Source of the DNA: Leishmania infantum JPCM5
Taxonomy: Eukaryota; Euglenozoa; Kinetoplastea; Trypanosomatida; Trypanosomatidae
NCBI RefSeq assembly: GCF_000002875.2
Contig: NC_009419.2
Coordinates: 1,456,142 to 1,520,141, forward strand
Length of the DNA stretch: 64,000 bases
Direction: 5' to 3'
The translations under genes and the position numbers were made by a program. The notes under the pieces were generated by a model that saw only the letters and a list, made by a program, of their open reading frames with translations, made no database searches and was not told the DNA's origin. Shown one piece after another: positions 21,290 through 32,251 of this stretch (position 1 is its first letter; every line of letters begins with the position of its first letter).

Positions 21290-22880
21290 CATTGGTTTCG
21301 ATTTCAGAGTGCCATTCTGCCGCGAGCAAGTGACAAAAATAGACGCATACAACCACAGCTCACCCGTCTCCGTAGGGGGGTTACGGCTGCATCCTGGGCG
21401 TCTAGGACGAGCCGCCTGCCTTCGCATCGGGTCATACGCCGCACGGGCACTTCCTGTCCTTGCTCGTCCCTTCCTCGGGTGCGTGCTGCGCGGCGGGCGT
21501 CCCACGGACATGGGTGAGCTGCATGGCCTGATCCAACGCGGGCCGCGCCCATGCTCCTGCTCGAGGGCGGAGACGGTGGCGTCTGTCGTGCGGGTAATAG
21601 GGGAGTGGTCAAGGTGACATGCCGGATGAGCTCGAGGAGGACGTTGGCCAGCCTCAGGTCAGGGCCCTCGGTGGCCCTGCGCACCCCCTGCCTGCGTGCC
21701 ATGCTTCGCCCTCGGTCGCTTCACGCCGCGGCATCCCATAATATGGAGACCCTCCGCATGGGGAGTCGGGAGGGCCCGGATGGTGCAGCTCGGGCTGCTC
21801 TCGTGATGCTTCCGGCATCTGTGCCTCATCAGTGCAGCCCTGGACAGATGCCGAAGATGCCGCATGCTATGCACACATGCGCTGTGGGGCTCACTGCTAT
21901 GGGATTTCTTCGCGCCCCTTCCGTCCATCACTCTTGCTCTCTCACCTCTGCACTCTTTCTTTCGATGTGACGCCCTCATGGCCAGCACCGGCGGGGGTGG
22001 AGGCTCTGGCGGGGGCGGGGGGCGCGGCAACACCAGCGGAGCAGCGGGCAGCACGCCATCCGCGCTCCGCCTCGTCGCTGCCAGGCACCCGCCGCTGCAG
22101 CGATCCCCAGTGCATGGACGGGGTGCCCGCGCGGACCTGTGCGAGGATGGCCGCCTGTCGTACCGTGAGCTCAGCATCCCTGCTCCTCTGGTGTGGGACG
22201 GCTGCCGCCAAGCACCTCTTGTCTCAGCGTGCCGCATCGTGTATCGCGGTTTCGGGCGATGTCGGCCTGGCGTCTGAGGCCGGCGACCAGGCGCGTGATC
22301 CACGCAGTCGGCGCCGGCTCCTCTGCCACTGCCGATCCGGCAAGCCTGCCAACCTCGCCGTGGTGCGCCCATCCGCAATGGCCACAGGCAGACTGAAATG
22401 AGAGGCGCACGCGACGGGCCGGCAGCGCCAGCACTTGTGCCCAGATACGTCCGCCGCATGCCCTCCCCCACCGCTCGCGGGCGCCAGGTGTTTGCCCTCG
22501 GGCCCATCGCGCGGGGGCGAGGACGGAGGATTCCAGCCCGGTTGAGCCGCCGTTTCCCGCCGCACACCCCGGCGGCGCGAGTTGGTGTCTGTTCCCATAG
22601 CCTGAGGAGTGGGTGCAACGCCGCTTGATGTCTGATCGAGAGCTTCCCGTGCCACCAGCGTCACTCTCAGGTGTGTAGCCCGGCATGAAGTGCATCCGCC
22701 GGGTAGGGTCGTCGCAGCAAAGCCAGGCCGTAGCCGCTGCAACCTCGTCCTGGAGAGCAGGGGGGGACGAGAGAGAATGAAGCCACGTAGGGTCAACAGA
22801 TTTTTGCAGAGTCAGCAAGTAGCGGGGCAGCTGGCGGGCGCACACCTCCACGCTCCCACCGAAGCGTTGGGGCAATGGTG
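21290..22880 (-). mobile_element. Degenerate ingi/L1Tc-type non-LTR retroposon (DIRE-like), 5'-truncated
   Basis: Minus-strand translation with frameshifts recovers the C-terminal part of an ingi/L1Tc-clade polyprotein. At about 22400-22230 there is an RNase H-like end: FQSACGHCGWAHHGEVGRLA, then TAWITRLVAGLRRQ. The GHCG...E...LAG spacing matches the clade's terminal RNase H. At about 22150-22085, in a second frame, comes ILAQVRAGTPSMHW, typical of the segment after RNase H. At about 21865-21800 a broken C2H2 finger is split over two frames: VCIACGIFGIC in one and RAALMRHRCRKHH in the other. No reverse transcriptase is visible, because the element ends ~15 nt from the epimerase stop codon; the upstream part is missing. 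The limits are approximate. Such relics are known in Leishmania as DIREs, the parents of SIDER elements. It cannot be active. Confidence 0.6.
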
Positions 22881-22895
22881 CTGCGCAAAGCTTCG

Positions 22896-23657
22896 CTACA
22901 GACGGCTCGCAGCACGCTGTGCGATGTGCTTCTGGATGCTGCCTCGGAGCCTCTCCATGCTGCCCTTGCGGTCATTCGACTTGAAGGCAGCGCGGCCAGG
23001 CACAATGGCGTTCGCGCCGGCAGCAGCAACGAGGTCAATCGTGTCCAATGTGATGGAGCCGTCCACCTGGATCAGGAGGTGAGGATAGCGCTGGCGCAGC
23101 TGGCGCACCTTCTCCACCGTCTCGATCTGGAACCGCTGCCCGGCAAGCCCGATCTGCACACACATGACAAGGGCCATGTCGACCTCGCCAGCATCGATGA
23201 TGGGGAACAGCACTTCCGCCGGCGTGTTGGGGGCAAGAGCGATTCCAGCGACCATGCCGGCCTCGCGTACCTTGCGGCAGACGGCGACAGGGTTCTCGGT
23301 GGCCTCGTAATGGAACACGAACGTCGACGCGCCAGCCTTCGCAAAGGAGTCGACCCAGCGGATGGGGTCGCGAACAATCAGATGGCAGTCCAGGAACGTG
23401 TTCGGCAGATGCATGCGCAGGTCCGAAACTGTAGCGGGGGAGAAGCTGAAGTTCGGCGCCAAGTGGCCGTCCACAATGTCCACGTGAAGCCAATCGGCGC
23501 TGCCACCCTTATCAGACAGCACGTCCAGCGACTCCTGCAGCAGCTTTGTCTGGTCCGCCACCATCAGCGATGGCGAAATGATGGAGACAATGGGCTGCTT
23601 CTTATTGCGGCCATTTGGGTAGGTGGACTTGTCCAGGTGGTTGAACTTGGCGGTCAT
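22896..23657 (-). CDS. RPE: Ribulose-5-phosphate 3-epimerase, glycosomal (PTS1 SRL)
   Basis: A 253-residue TIM-barrel enzyme that interconverts ribulose 5-phosphate and xylulose 5-phosphate in the pentose phosphate pathway. Signature residues are present. The metal-binding segment LHVDIVDGH holds His58, Asp60 and Asp63. His92 lies in LDCHLIV. The second catalytic aspartate is Asp199 in QVDG, and the phosphate loop contains IVPGRAAF at 218-225. The glycine-rich loop usually read as MTVxPGFGGQ is MCVQIGLAGQ here, a modest departure. The protein ends in Ser-Arg-Leu, a canonical type 1 peroxisomal targeting signal, so import into glycosomes is expected. The longer frame starts at TTG; the ATG at 23655-23657 is used. 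The two upstream neighbours in the cluster are glycosomal membrane proteins. Confidence 0.93.
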   Translation of the reverse strand: MTAKFNHLDKSTYPNGRNKKQPIVSIISPSLMVADQTKLLQESLDVLSDKGGSADWLHVDIVDGHLAPNFSFSPATVSDLRMHLPNTFLDCHLIVRDPIRWVDSFAKAGASTFVFHYEATENPVAVCRKVREAGMVAGIALAPNTPAEVLFPIIDAGEVDMALVMCVQIGLAGQRFQIETVEKVRQLRQRYPHLLIQVDGSITLDTIDLVAAAGANAIVPGRAAFKSNDRKGSMERLRGSIQKHIAQRAASRL

Positions 23658-26600
23658 GGCGGAAGCCTCCAAGTACTGGGCTGCGGGGTGCGAGCAAGAA
23701 AAATTTGTGAAGAGAAAATGGACACAGGAACGAGACGCGGGCCGTTGGTGGCTTTAGGGGGAGGGAGGCTGATAAAGCGCGGGCTGACACCGAATGAAAG
23801 GAGGTGGCGAAGCGCCTGCAACAAAAAAGTGTGTGGGAGGGGGAGTGTGGGAAGCCACAAAAAAAAAGCAACTACTGAGGAAGAAAACCCTACGAAAAAT
23901 GCATACGAGACCGGCACAAAGCAGTTTGATGTCGTTAGTCTATTTACGCCACACCCCGGTCTGGACAACTTATCTCCTCTTTACTGCTTTTCGGGTTTAG
24001 AGGAGGGGGGGTGCGGGGGCGGCAAAGAGAAACCGAGAATGATTAAAGAAAAAAAGTACGAGGAGAAAGAGAGATATAAACCCACAAATGCACACAATGA
24101 GTCGAGGAGGGATGCAAAAAAAAAAAGGAAAGAGCACGGATTGCACTGGAAGCACTTTCACCAGAGGAGCACCAACGTTCTTTTTTTCCTACTTTTGGCT
24201 GTTGTTGTTGGACCCCCTCAGTGAGAGTGAAATACAGAAATGAAACAAGAACAGCAAAACAAAAAAAAACGAAAACAAATGATAAGCACCTAGAAAGAGG
24301 TGAAGGAAACTTTTTGTTCGTGCAAGAAGGAAGCGCGAAAGAGGGAAAGGATCAGAAGCAACAGAATACGGCAGTTGCGTCTTTTTGTTGTGGTTCTTCA
24401 CCAACCCTCCTTGGTGAAAAAAGGGGGGCAAACGAAGAACTGTTCGGCAAGCCAAACAATCTGTTTTCTTTTGTGTGTGTGTCGGTGTACCACAAATAGG
24501 TCTCACCACTTTGAGCTCTCTGTTTCTTTCCTTACTGGAAGTGAAACACCGCGAGGCTGGAGTTGCAGAGGGGGTTAAACGGCAGTCTCAGGGAAAGGGG
24601 GAGGGGGCCGTGAGAGAGACGATGCAGATTCTGCTTTATTCTTTTGAGTTTTCGTGAAGCGGAGAGGACCAGATTTCTCTTTTTGTTTTTTTTTCGGCTG
24701 GCCGAATCTCGCTTTATGCTTTTGCCCTGCTAGGTGTTGGTTGTTGCTTTTCGCTCGTGTTCGACACTGCGTGCAGGAGCGTGAGTGCTGGAGGGAGATG
24801 GAAGTTGCTGTGATGGGCTGGTGAGACAGGAGGCCCGTGTCTTCGGGTGAAAAGTGGAAATGGGGATTTGGCGGAGGCCCGAAAAAAAAATTTACATGAA
24901 TCAGTAAGGAATCTCAATCGGCAGTTTTACAGCGTGCAAAGAGAAAGCAAAACCAACTAAGATGCACAAGTGAAGGAGTTGTTTTTCTTTTTGTTTAGAA
25001 GGGGGCAGGCAGGATGTGCTTTTCTGATGATGCGTCGGTGAGAGACGGTCCATGGCGAAGAAGCGGAGAGGATGAGGAGTCCAGAAAAGGAAGCAAAGGT
25101 GAAAAAGTCCGAGGCAATCAATCATAGGCAGCACATGCCAAAACGAAAAAAGAGTACAAAGCAGACACGACCACGACGCCCCACAGACCAAATATAAAGT
25201 GCCCCGTGGAAGGGAGCACAGCGGTGCCTTCATGTCGGGGAAATCACTTAACAGCCAATAAAAAAAAAACGGCCATGATCGAGCACGTCGAATGTCGGCC
25301 GACGCTAATGAGGCCCGGTACGCCACTTGCCGCCCCCTTGCTGTGGCCTGCTTCGTTTCTTTTGTGTGTGTGTGTGTGTCGTATGCGAGATGAACGGAGA
25401 AAATAGACCTCACGTACGAGCTGCGGTCTCGGCTCAGTTGAGCTCAGCAGCAGCGTGTTTTTTTCTTTTTCGCACGTGGAAAAGTTCGCTGGCCAGAGAG
25501 GCAAAGACAGAGAGAGAGAGGAAGGCAATAAAAAATGGAATAAGGAAGCACAAAAAGAAGTGGCACGCATCGGAACAAGAGAGTCCTAAAGTTCGGCAGC
25601 CGTGGCGTGCCGTCTCTCACCTTTTTTTTTCGTTTCTTGCTTCACCCGGTGATGCACCGGTGCACAGTTGCATTCACAGAGACACGCATAAACTCCTTCG
25701 TATATAAAACTGTAGCATGGCAACGTCAACCTAAAGAAGGCGAAGTGGAAAGGGGGGAGGGTAGCATCACTATCTACCAAAAGAGAAACAGCTAGAGCCG
25801 CACAGAAGGGGGAGCCTATGTGTATGTCTGTGTGCGTGTGTCTGTGTATGTGTGTCTTCTGTGAAACAAGCGAGAAAGTCCGCGACTATCGTGAAGCAGA
25901 ATTTTTAAAAGGGGGGCAAACGAGCATAAGACACGCTTACTGTTGTCTGAAAGGCGACCACCTCTCTACGGGATCATACGTTTCCTGTTAGACTTCTTCA
26001 TTATTGCTTCCGTTGCCGTGTTATGCACCATTTACGGCCACCACCACTGTCTGCCTTGAACACTTCACGCAACGTTTCGTGTGAAGAACGCTTGCATCCT
26101 TCCTTTGCCTTCTCTCACAGTCGCGTTCCTTCGGGCCGCAAATGCGGCGTGAGAGATAAGGGAAGACTCGATGAATGACGTAGGAGGGGGTGGGTGCATC
26201 CAAATTTTGTGCTTTCCCCCACCTCGTCGTCCTATCCTCATCGCCCTTCCACTCGTGTATGTATGCCTGTGTATACATGCGCGTTGAGCGAAGGTGCTTG
26301 GTTTACCCTTCTTGCATGCATATGCTTCCGTGCGCGGAACGCGACCGGCTCTTCCCTTCCCTCCCCAATAAGAATTATCGAGCAGAGGTGTTAACACTCG
26401 TCATCTTTTTTTAGCGAACGTTTTTTCATGTTTTGGGACTTCTCAATCTTTTTTTTTACAGCCTTTCATCTGTTGTGCGTGGTGGTGTGACCTGCCATGA
26501 AGAAGAGAGGGGTTGGATGAGCAGAGCGTGCTCAACACAGTAAGCAGAAGAAGATGCACACGCCGACACACACACACACTGAACCGCACCGTAGAAAGAG

Positions 26601-27345
26601 TAAAACAAAAGAAAGGGAAAAAAGAAAGGAAAGCACACAAGCCAGGGATTGTCATTGACTTCCTGCAGCCTCTGACCACCGCCCTTAAATCGCGCATTTA
26701 TCGTCTGCTTTTTTTTTTCGTTTTGCTGGAGGAAGTGAGTAGCGGTGAAAGAAGGCCAACGAAAGCATAGGCGCCGTGAAGAAACACAGATCAGAAAGAG
26801 GCATTACTGGTCGCCAGTGAGGAAGAGGAGATGTACAGGGCTGTGGCGCCTTGTCTCACGGCCGCAGAGCACCTTCTCGCCCGGTGGTCGCAGGCGATAG
26901 AGCAGCGCGTATTTGCCTACGTGATTCAGGCTGCGCTCGCACACAAATACACATCAGGCGTACGAGCGTTACCGTTCGCAACTGTCTGCATTCGCAGATC
27001 TCCCACGGCAGAGCCCCGAGAAGACACCCATAAGAAACGAGGTGGAGACAACGGGTGTGCTTGTTGCACGGGGAGGGAAGAGCTGTTGAGGAGCCGCGCG
27101 CACGCTGCTCTCCTGACCTCTGCATGACTCAATGGATAGCGCGAGGTCGGACTCCTTTCAGCCGACGTGTGCTGACTCTCGTTGCTCGCTCACGCAGATG
27201 TGCCGGTCACAGGAAGGAAAAAAAAGGCGCCACAAAGGCGGCACCTCCGTGCTACACCCATTCATTTCCCCCTCTCTTCCAGCGTCCTTCACCCTCCTTT
27301 TACTCCTGTATTCTCCCGTGTACGCTTCTGAGAAGGCATGCACGC
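23658..27345. other. 3.7-kb gene-free spacer
   Basis: The longest spacer in the window. No open frame on either strand resembles a protein. It is rich in A-runs, T-runs and short CA/TG runs, with minus-strand pyrimidine tracts at 23755-23845, 24050-24140 and 25500-25560 and a TG run at 25363-25379. It most likely combines the epimerase 5' leader/splice region with a long 3' UTR of the PEX11-type gene at 27346. Long regulatory 3' UTRs are usual in this group. Confidence 0.5.
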
Positions 27346-28107
27346 TTATAAAACGCTCATCATGAAGCCAGGGACAGAAGCCGCGAGGCCGAGCATACCC
27401 TGCGGGGTGCTGGGTACCACGAATAGCGGCGGGGCAAGGGAGGTGATGATGTCCACCGCTTTGCCCGACCGGAGGGCAGCACTGAGGTACTTGGGGCCCG
27501 CCGGCGCGGAGCTCTTGAGAAGGGTGTAGCAGAACATGCTCTGAAGCACGCCGTCCGCCACGTTAAGCACCTTGCGGCGGTGGTCCTTTGCCTTCTCCTC
27601 GTTCTGACTGTCCTTGACGGCGTCGTACTTGCTGCTCTTCAGTAGAAGATAGTTCATGACGAGACGCGCGATGTTTGACCAGAAAAGAAAGACAAAACGA
27701 ATGCGGTTGAAGTGCCTGCCGAAGACGGGGTCGAGCATATTGCACTTGGACGCCAGTACGAGCTCCTCGCCAATGAGGAAGACGGTAAAGAAGGCGGTGG
27801 AAATGGTCTTGCAGATGCCCACGAGTGGGTTGGGATGGCTTGCGATGACGCTCTTGATGCCGCTGGGAGTGAGGGCCGGGGCAACGACGAGCCACTGCGA
27901 GAAGCGGGTGACGGTGCGGTAGTGCGCGGCGCCGTGGAGGATCGTGTCAAAGTGCGCGGACAGCTCCGGGCAACCGGCGGCGGCGGCGGGGGCCACCAGG
28001 GCCATCGCACCGAACTGCACGACCGACATGACACGGTCGCGGTTTGACGCATTGCCAACGTAGTCGTTGAAGGCTGTGACCCGCTGCGTGAGGGAGACGT
28101 TGGGCAT
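27346..28107 (-). CDS. GIM5: PEX11/GIM5-type glycosomal membrane protein, copy A
   Basis: A 253-residue membrane protein of the PEX11 family. It resembles the abundant trypanosomatid glycosomal membrane proteins GIM5A/B, which help set glycosome number and membrane composition. It opens with the family-type amphipathic segment FNDYVGNASNRDRVMSVVQF near residue 10. Hydrophobic stretches lie at ~98-118 (FFTVFLIGEELVLA) and near the C-terminus (~215-250). A basic, hydrophilic loop with KAKDHRRKVLN sits between them. The 23 extra upstream codons start at GTG and are dropped in favour of the ATG at 28105-28107. It shares the opening pattern with the next gene (30794-31471), so the two are diverged tandem paralogues. 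Family call is confident; exact GIM5 equivalence is not. Confidence 0.85.
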   Translation of the reverse strand: MPNVSLTQRVTAFNDYVGNASNRDRVMSVVQFGAMALVAPAAAAGCPELSAHFDTILHGAAHYRTVTRFSQWLVVAPALTPSGIKSVIASHPNPLVGICKTISTAFFTVFLIGEELVLASKCNMLDPVFGRHFNRIRFVFLFWSNIARLVMNYLLLKSSKYDAVKDSQNEEKAKDHRRKVLNVADGVLQSMFCYTLLKSSAPAGPKYLSAALRSGKAVDIITSLAPPLFVVPSTPQGMLGLAASVPGFMMSVL

Positions 28108-28289
28108 GGTGCTATAGGCGGGGAATGATAAGCGATGCACGTGTGGGTGGAGAGGGGGAGGCCTGTAACGGAGCACTAAACGAAGTTTTTAGAAAAGAGA
28201 GAGTCAAGAGCAAAGAGAGCACAGATGAAAAAGAGGAAAAACAACCGGCAAGACGGTGCGTGCCTTTGTGTGTGCGTTCGCGTGCATGT

Positions 28290-28310
28290 TTGTGTGTGTG
28301 TGTGTGTGTG
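28290..28310. repeat. TG dinucleotide microsatellite
   Basis: About ten TG units in a non-coding spacer, with an inverted-sense CA repeat 120 nt further on (28431-28448). Confidence 0.9.
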
Positions 28311-28430
28311 TTTATCAGCGATTCGGGGGAGACACGGACATGAAGCACGTAAAAAGTCGAGAGACAAAGGGAAACAGAGGCAAGAGCACATCGTCTAAAG
28401 GCCCAATGGAACGCATGAGGTGAGCAGCCG

Positions 28431-28448
28431 ACACACACACACACACAC
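28431..28448. repeat. CA dinucleotide microsatellite
   Basis: Nine AC units in a row. Together with the TG run at 28290-28310 it could pair as an imperfect hairpin in the RNA. Confidence 0.85.
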
Positions 28449-30793
28449 GTGTCCTGAAGGTGAGTACTAAGGATGGAAGGCGAAGGGGGCGGAGGGGGCG
28501 GAGGGGGCACACGGACAACAGAGACTGCTTGGCCAAGACGACTACTACTAGACACGCACAAGCCGTGAGAATGTCGCGTCAGCTGCAAAGTCGATCGTAT
28601 TTCTCCCCTCGTACGATACGCAAAAGAAAAAAAAGACCCTTAGCTTCTTCCACCAACACCACCACCGCCATGCACCTTGAAAGAGCTCCTTGTGTATGTG
28701 GTTACATACCGCAGCTTGGGAGGGGGCGGGGGTAGAAAGGAAGCGAGAGCAGAGTGTGCGCCGCTGTTGTTGCCGCCGCTCCTCTCTGCAAACGACGTCA
28801 CCTAACCTCGACGACGTCATCTGCGCGTCGTGCTGGTTTTCTTCAATCATTCACTCGCTTTATTTTCTTGAGTGTCCACGTTATCATGTTGCTGCTGAAT
28901 GAATGCATTGAGTCCGATGGCCCTTGAAGAGCAGCGCTGCTTTTCATTTTTTCTGGAATTACTGCTCTTGCCTATATACAGCTCAGCTACCTTCTCATAC
29001 CCACAGCGCCCCCCCACACACACACACCACATCCATGCAGGACACAACGACGAGGTCGGCGTTCCTTTTTTATAATGGAGAGAGAGGACGGCGAGAGAGG
29101 CCGAAGACGTGTGTGTGTGTGTGCGTGCGTTTGGTTTACCAGTGAATGAAACATGATTCCACAGCGTATGCGTACGCATCCGCACCTCAAGACACGCGCA
29201 CACTCACTCTTACGCACACTCCCCGGCAGTTACGCACGTGCGCACACCTCTTTTTCTCTCTCGTTGCTTGTGCCCCTCTGATGCCTCAACCACAAGAATA
29301 TCTGAAACAAACCACACGCACGCACACCGCCATCAACAGACACGAGGAGACGACGCCGGGCAAACGAAAGAGGGAAGATGTAAAAAAAAAGAAAAATGCA
29401 AAAGAGCGTTTTTCACGCGCGTTTTTGTGTTTGCGTTTTTTTCCTCAGGGAAGGGGAGGGAAGGAGGGGGTTCTTTTGGAGAGCCCCCATCACACGCAAC
29501 TCCAGAGAACGCTCACACTCACACAAGCACAAATCCATACACGCACCGCAGCATGTCCACGGCAACGAAAAATGGGTCCGCTAGCCGCTCTCGAGCACTC
29601 ACTGGCGTCTCCGTCAAGTGGATGGAGGCAGGCACGCTTCCCCATTCGCGTCACGTTTGTTCTCCATGTAATGTGTGTTGTGTGGGCGCTGGTCGTTGAG
29701 AGCGAAAAAGAGCCAAATCGGGGGAAAAGAAACGAAAAGGAGAGAAGAGAAATGTGGCAAACCGTTTCACCTGTATCTCTCCCTTTGTGTGTGTGTGTGT
29801 GTGTCCTGCACTTGTCGCTGTGCCGCTCCCCGCTCCCCGCTTCCTACGCCCCCATTCCCTCAGTCGCGCACGTACTGAAGGGCGGAGATGGAGGAAGGAA
29901 GGGGCCGTTACGGAAGCGACCCAAAAAAACGCAGAAAAGAAAAGCCTTGAAAACATGAAGACGCACCGTACGCGCACGCAACACATGGGGGAACACAGAA
30001 ACACAACAAACGCGAAAAAGGGGGGAGAAGGCGAGTTAGAGCCCGAGAGTCAAACCGAAACAACTCGAAAAGCGCACATACATGCATACACAGAGACTCA
30101 CATACATACAGAATGAAATACCACGAGGAGATCATCCGCAATGGAGACACATGCACGTATATACCCTACGTGTGCAGAACATGTACACGTCAGAGAGGGG
30201 GAGAGAGGAGAGAGAGACAGGAAGCAACAAATAGAAAATAAATAGGAAACGTTTTCGGTGTTGTTCATGCACCTTTTCTTTCGTCTGCGTGTGGTCGCGC
30301 GTCATCTGTCTGCTTTTGCGTTTGCCTAAGTGTGAGTGGCTCTTGACGGAGGGAGGGTGCACATGGGAGGGAGGGAGGGCGGGCGGGGACGCAGCGGCCC
30401 GGAAATAGGTGAGGGAGGAGGCGAGGAAGCGCGCGGCATAGACACACACGCATCGACTACGAGAAACGAAACGCACCAAAAAATATATAAACAGAAGAAA
30501 AGCAGAGATCAGCAACGATAGAAAGGCCGATGCTCACGATATCGCAGAGATGGGGAGTACAGGAGCAGGGCGCACCTTCTCCCCTCTTCTCCCTTCCCTC
30601 TCTTCCATTGGCCGTGCATACACAATGACAGCTCTAGAGGTCTGCACACGCACGGTGGTATCATAGCAAAACTCCTACAATGTGCTTGGTTGTGCCTCTC
30701 TAGCGTTTGCGTCTGTTTTCTTGAGGGTTGCTCTTCCTTTCCTTCTGCGCTGCCTCTGATGATGCGGTGCTGTGGATGGGTGTACTTTCATCC

Positions 30794-31471
30794 TCAGTAG
30801 AAATCACACATGGACGCGATGAAGCCAAGCGCACCACGGATCGTATCGTTCAGCCCGAGATGCTTCGGCGCGATGAGCTGCAGCGTCTTGTGCAGCGGCA
30901 CCAGTGGGCCGCTCACGTCCTCCAGCAGCTGTGGGCCACCCTTCGGGAAGCAGGTCAGCGAGAAGATCAAGAAGCAGCCTAGCTTCACGGTGGTGACCAT
31001 CTGCCGCTTCTGTTCCTCCGGTGTGTTCTTCTTTTGCGTCATGACGTACGCCTGGCGCATCAGACCGAGCAGCAGTGTGTAGAACCAGCAGGTCACAGCG
31101 CAGCCACCGAGGCGGACAAAGCGGTTCGGGTATACGTTGTGGCTGGACAGCACTGCCGTGTTCTCAAAGAAGCAAAAGCACACGTGAAAGAAGTGGCTCA
31201 GCTGGTCCACGCGGTCGAGTAGTACGTCACCCTTAGGCTTGGAGAGTGCCTCCAGCGTCGGCTTTGACAGCGCGTTGAAGAGAAGGGCGAGACGCGTGAT
31301 GGCACGGTAGCCGTCCGCCATGGACGAGAGGCTCTTCAGAGACTTGCTCAGAGAGGTGCAGCCGGCATCGTTAGCAGGGCCAGCGAGGGTCATGGGGAGG
31401 AACTGCACAATGGCCATCACCTTATCACGGTCTCCCGTGTTGCCAAGGTACTCAAAGACGGCGGCGGACAT
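30794..31471 (-). CDS. GIM5: PEX11/GIM5-type glycosomal membrane protein, copy B
   Basis: A 225-residue PEX11-family protein. It begins with FEYLGNTGDRDKVMAIVQF, closely matching the opening of the neighbouring 27346-28107 product. Segments LDRVDQLSHFFHVCFCFFEN and a long hydrophobic stretch including GCAVTCWFYTLLLGLM follow. Another hydrophobic segment (VKLGCFLIFSLTC) precedes the C-terminal helix. The frame extends 124 codons upstream, but that region is a pyrimidine-rich leader (poly-Phe/Ser/Leu). The ATG at 31469-31471 fits the start position of the paralogue. Expected location is the glycosomal membrane. The two copies differ over much of their length, so they are not recent duplicates. 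Confidence 0.85.
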   Translation of the reverse strand: MSAAVFEYLGNTGDRDKVMAIVQFLPMTLAGPANDAGCTSLSKSLKSLSSMADGYRAITRLALLFNALSKPTLEALSKPKGDVLLDRVDQLSHFFHVCFCFFENTAVLSSHNVYPNRFVRLGGCAVTCWFYTLLLGLMRQAYVMTQKKNTPEEQKRQMVTTVKLGCFLIFSLTCFPKGGPQLLEDVSGPLVPLHKTLQLIAPKHLGLNDTIRGALGFIASMCDFY

Positions 31472-32251
31472 GATGGCAAGTGGGTCTGAGTTGGGTTTTG
31501 TGTGATGCTGAAACGAAGGATAGTCAAACAGAGAGATGAACCCGATCAACGCACAGCACAAGAATTCGAAAAATAAAAGCACGCGAGAGAAGAGAAAGAG
31601 AGAGACAGTGGTTACGGTAACTGAGCGGCAATTCTTTTTTTTTTCATGGAGAGAGAGAGGAGGAAGGAAGAGGGGGTGGGGTGGGGTGAGGAGTAGGCAA
31701 TGTGTAGGAAAAAGAGAGCAAAAGGGAAAGGCGGAAAGGAAACGTGAGATGAGCGAAGGGGGAAGGGGAGCAGCAGCAAAGGACACACCGCGGCAAGCGA
31801 AGAGAGAGAGACGAGGGAAGGGTGGGCCTTCCGAGTCACACAATCAGATACGGCGGATGTGACGGCAGCAACTTAGCTCCTGCCAGGGAGAGAGAGTATC
31901 CTCTTCACCGATGCCTGCAAAATGCTTCAGAAAACGTCAGTGAAGCAGCACCACCTCTCCACCACCACCCCAACCAAAGAGGTAGAGACAGAACAGCGCA
32001 CTGAACGCGTAGGATGTAAGCATATATATATATATATATAATCTTTTTTTGTGTGTATGTGCACCGTCCTTCGCATGTGTGTGAGGGGAAGACCGAAGGC
32101 GAGACCGCAACAAAACCCGCAACAAACGCAAAAAAGGGAAACACGCAAAATGCACTCTTGAAAACCTGCCGCACGTGCAGCAAGGAGCAGCTTCCACCGT
32201 CACTGCGAAGAAGTACAAAAGACGCGCACGAGCGTTCACGTGCTGTCGCTA
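31472..32251. other. Spacer with long pyrimidine tract and TA repeat
   Basis: No gene. Minus-strand pyrimidine tracts at 31565-31615 and 31640-31830 are strong candidates for splicing of PEX11 copy B. A TA repeat lies at 32022-32041, next to a T-run. Confidence 0.6.
32022..32041. repeat. TA dinucleotide microsatellite
   Basis: Ten TA units in an otherwise GC-balanced spacer. A second run of the same kind is at 61026-61042. Confidence 0.9.

Larger units (their letters stand above)
28108..30793. other. 2.7-kb spacer between the two PEX11-type genes
   Basis: No gene supported. It holds a TG repeat at 28290-28310, a CA repeat at 28431-28448, another TG run near 29108-29124, and minus-strand pyrimidine tracts (28194-28250, 30190-30225, 30340-30425). 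It is probably mostly the 3' UTR of the 30794-31471 gene plus the splice region of copy A. Confidence 0.5.

Noticed and set aside
21659..22618. Minus-strand open frame of 319 codons in the decayed region
   Set aside because: Only pieces resemble protein. The true retroposon fragments lie in alternating frames, so this frame is not a gene.
22875..24224. Plus-strand open frame of 449 codons
   Set aside because: Its first two thirds is the antisense shadow of the epimerase gene and the rest is low-complexity spacer.
26831..27127. Plus-strand open frame of 98 codons with fairly protein-like sequence
   Set aside because: Considered because the first half reads plausibly (AAEHLLARWSQAIEQRVF). It is antisense within the presumed 3' UTR of a PEX11-type gene, short, and has no recognisable family.
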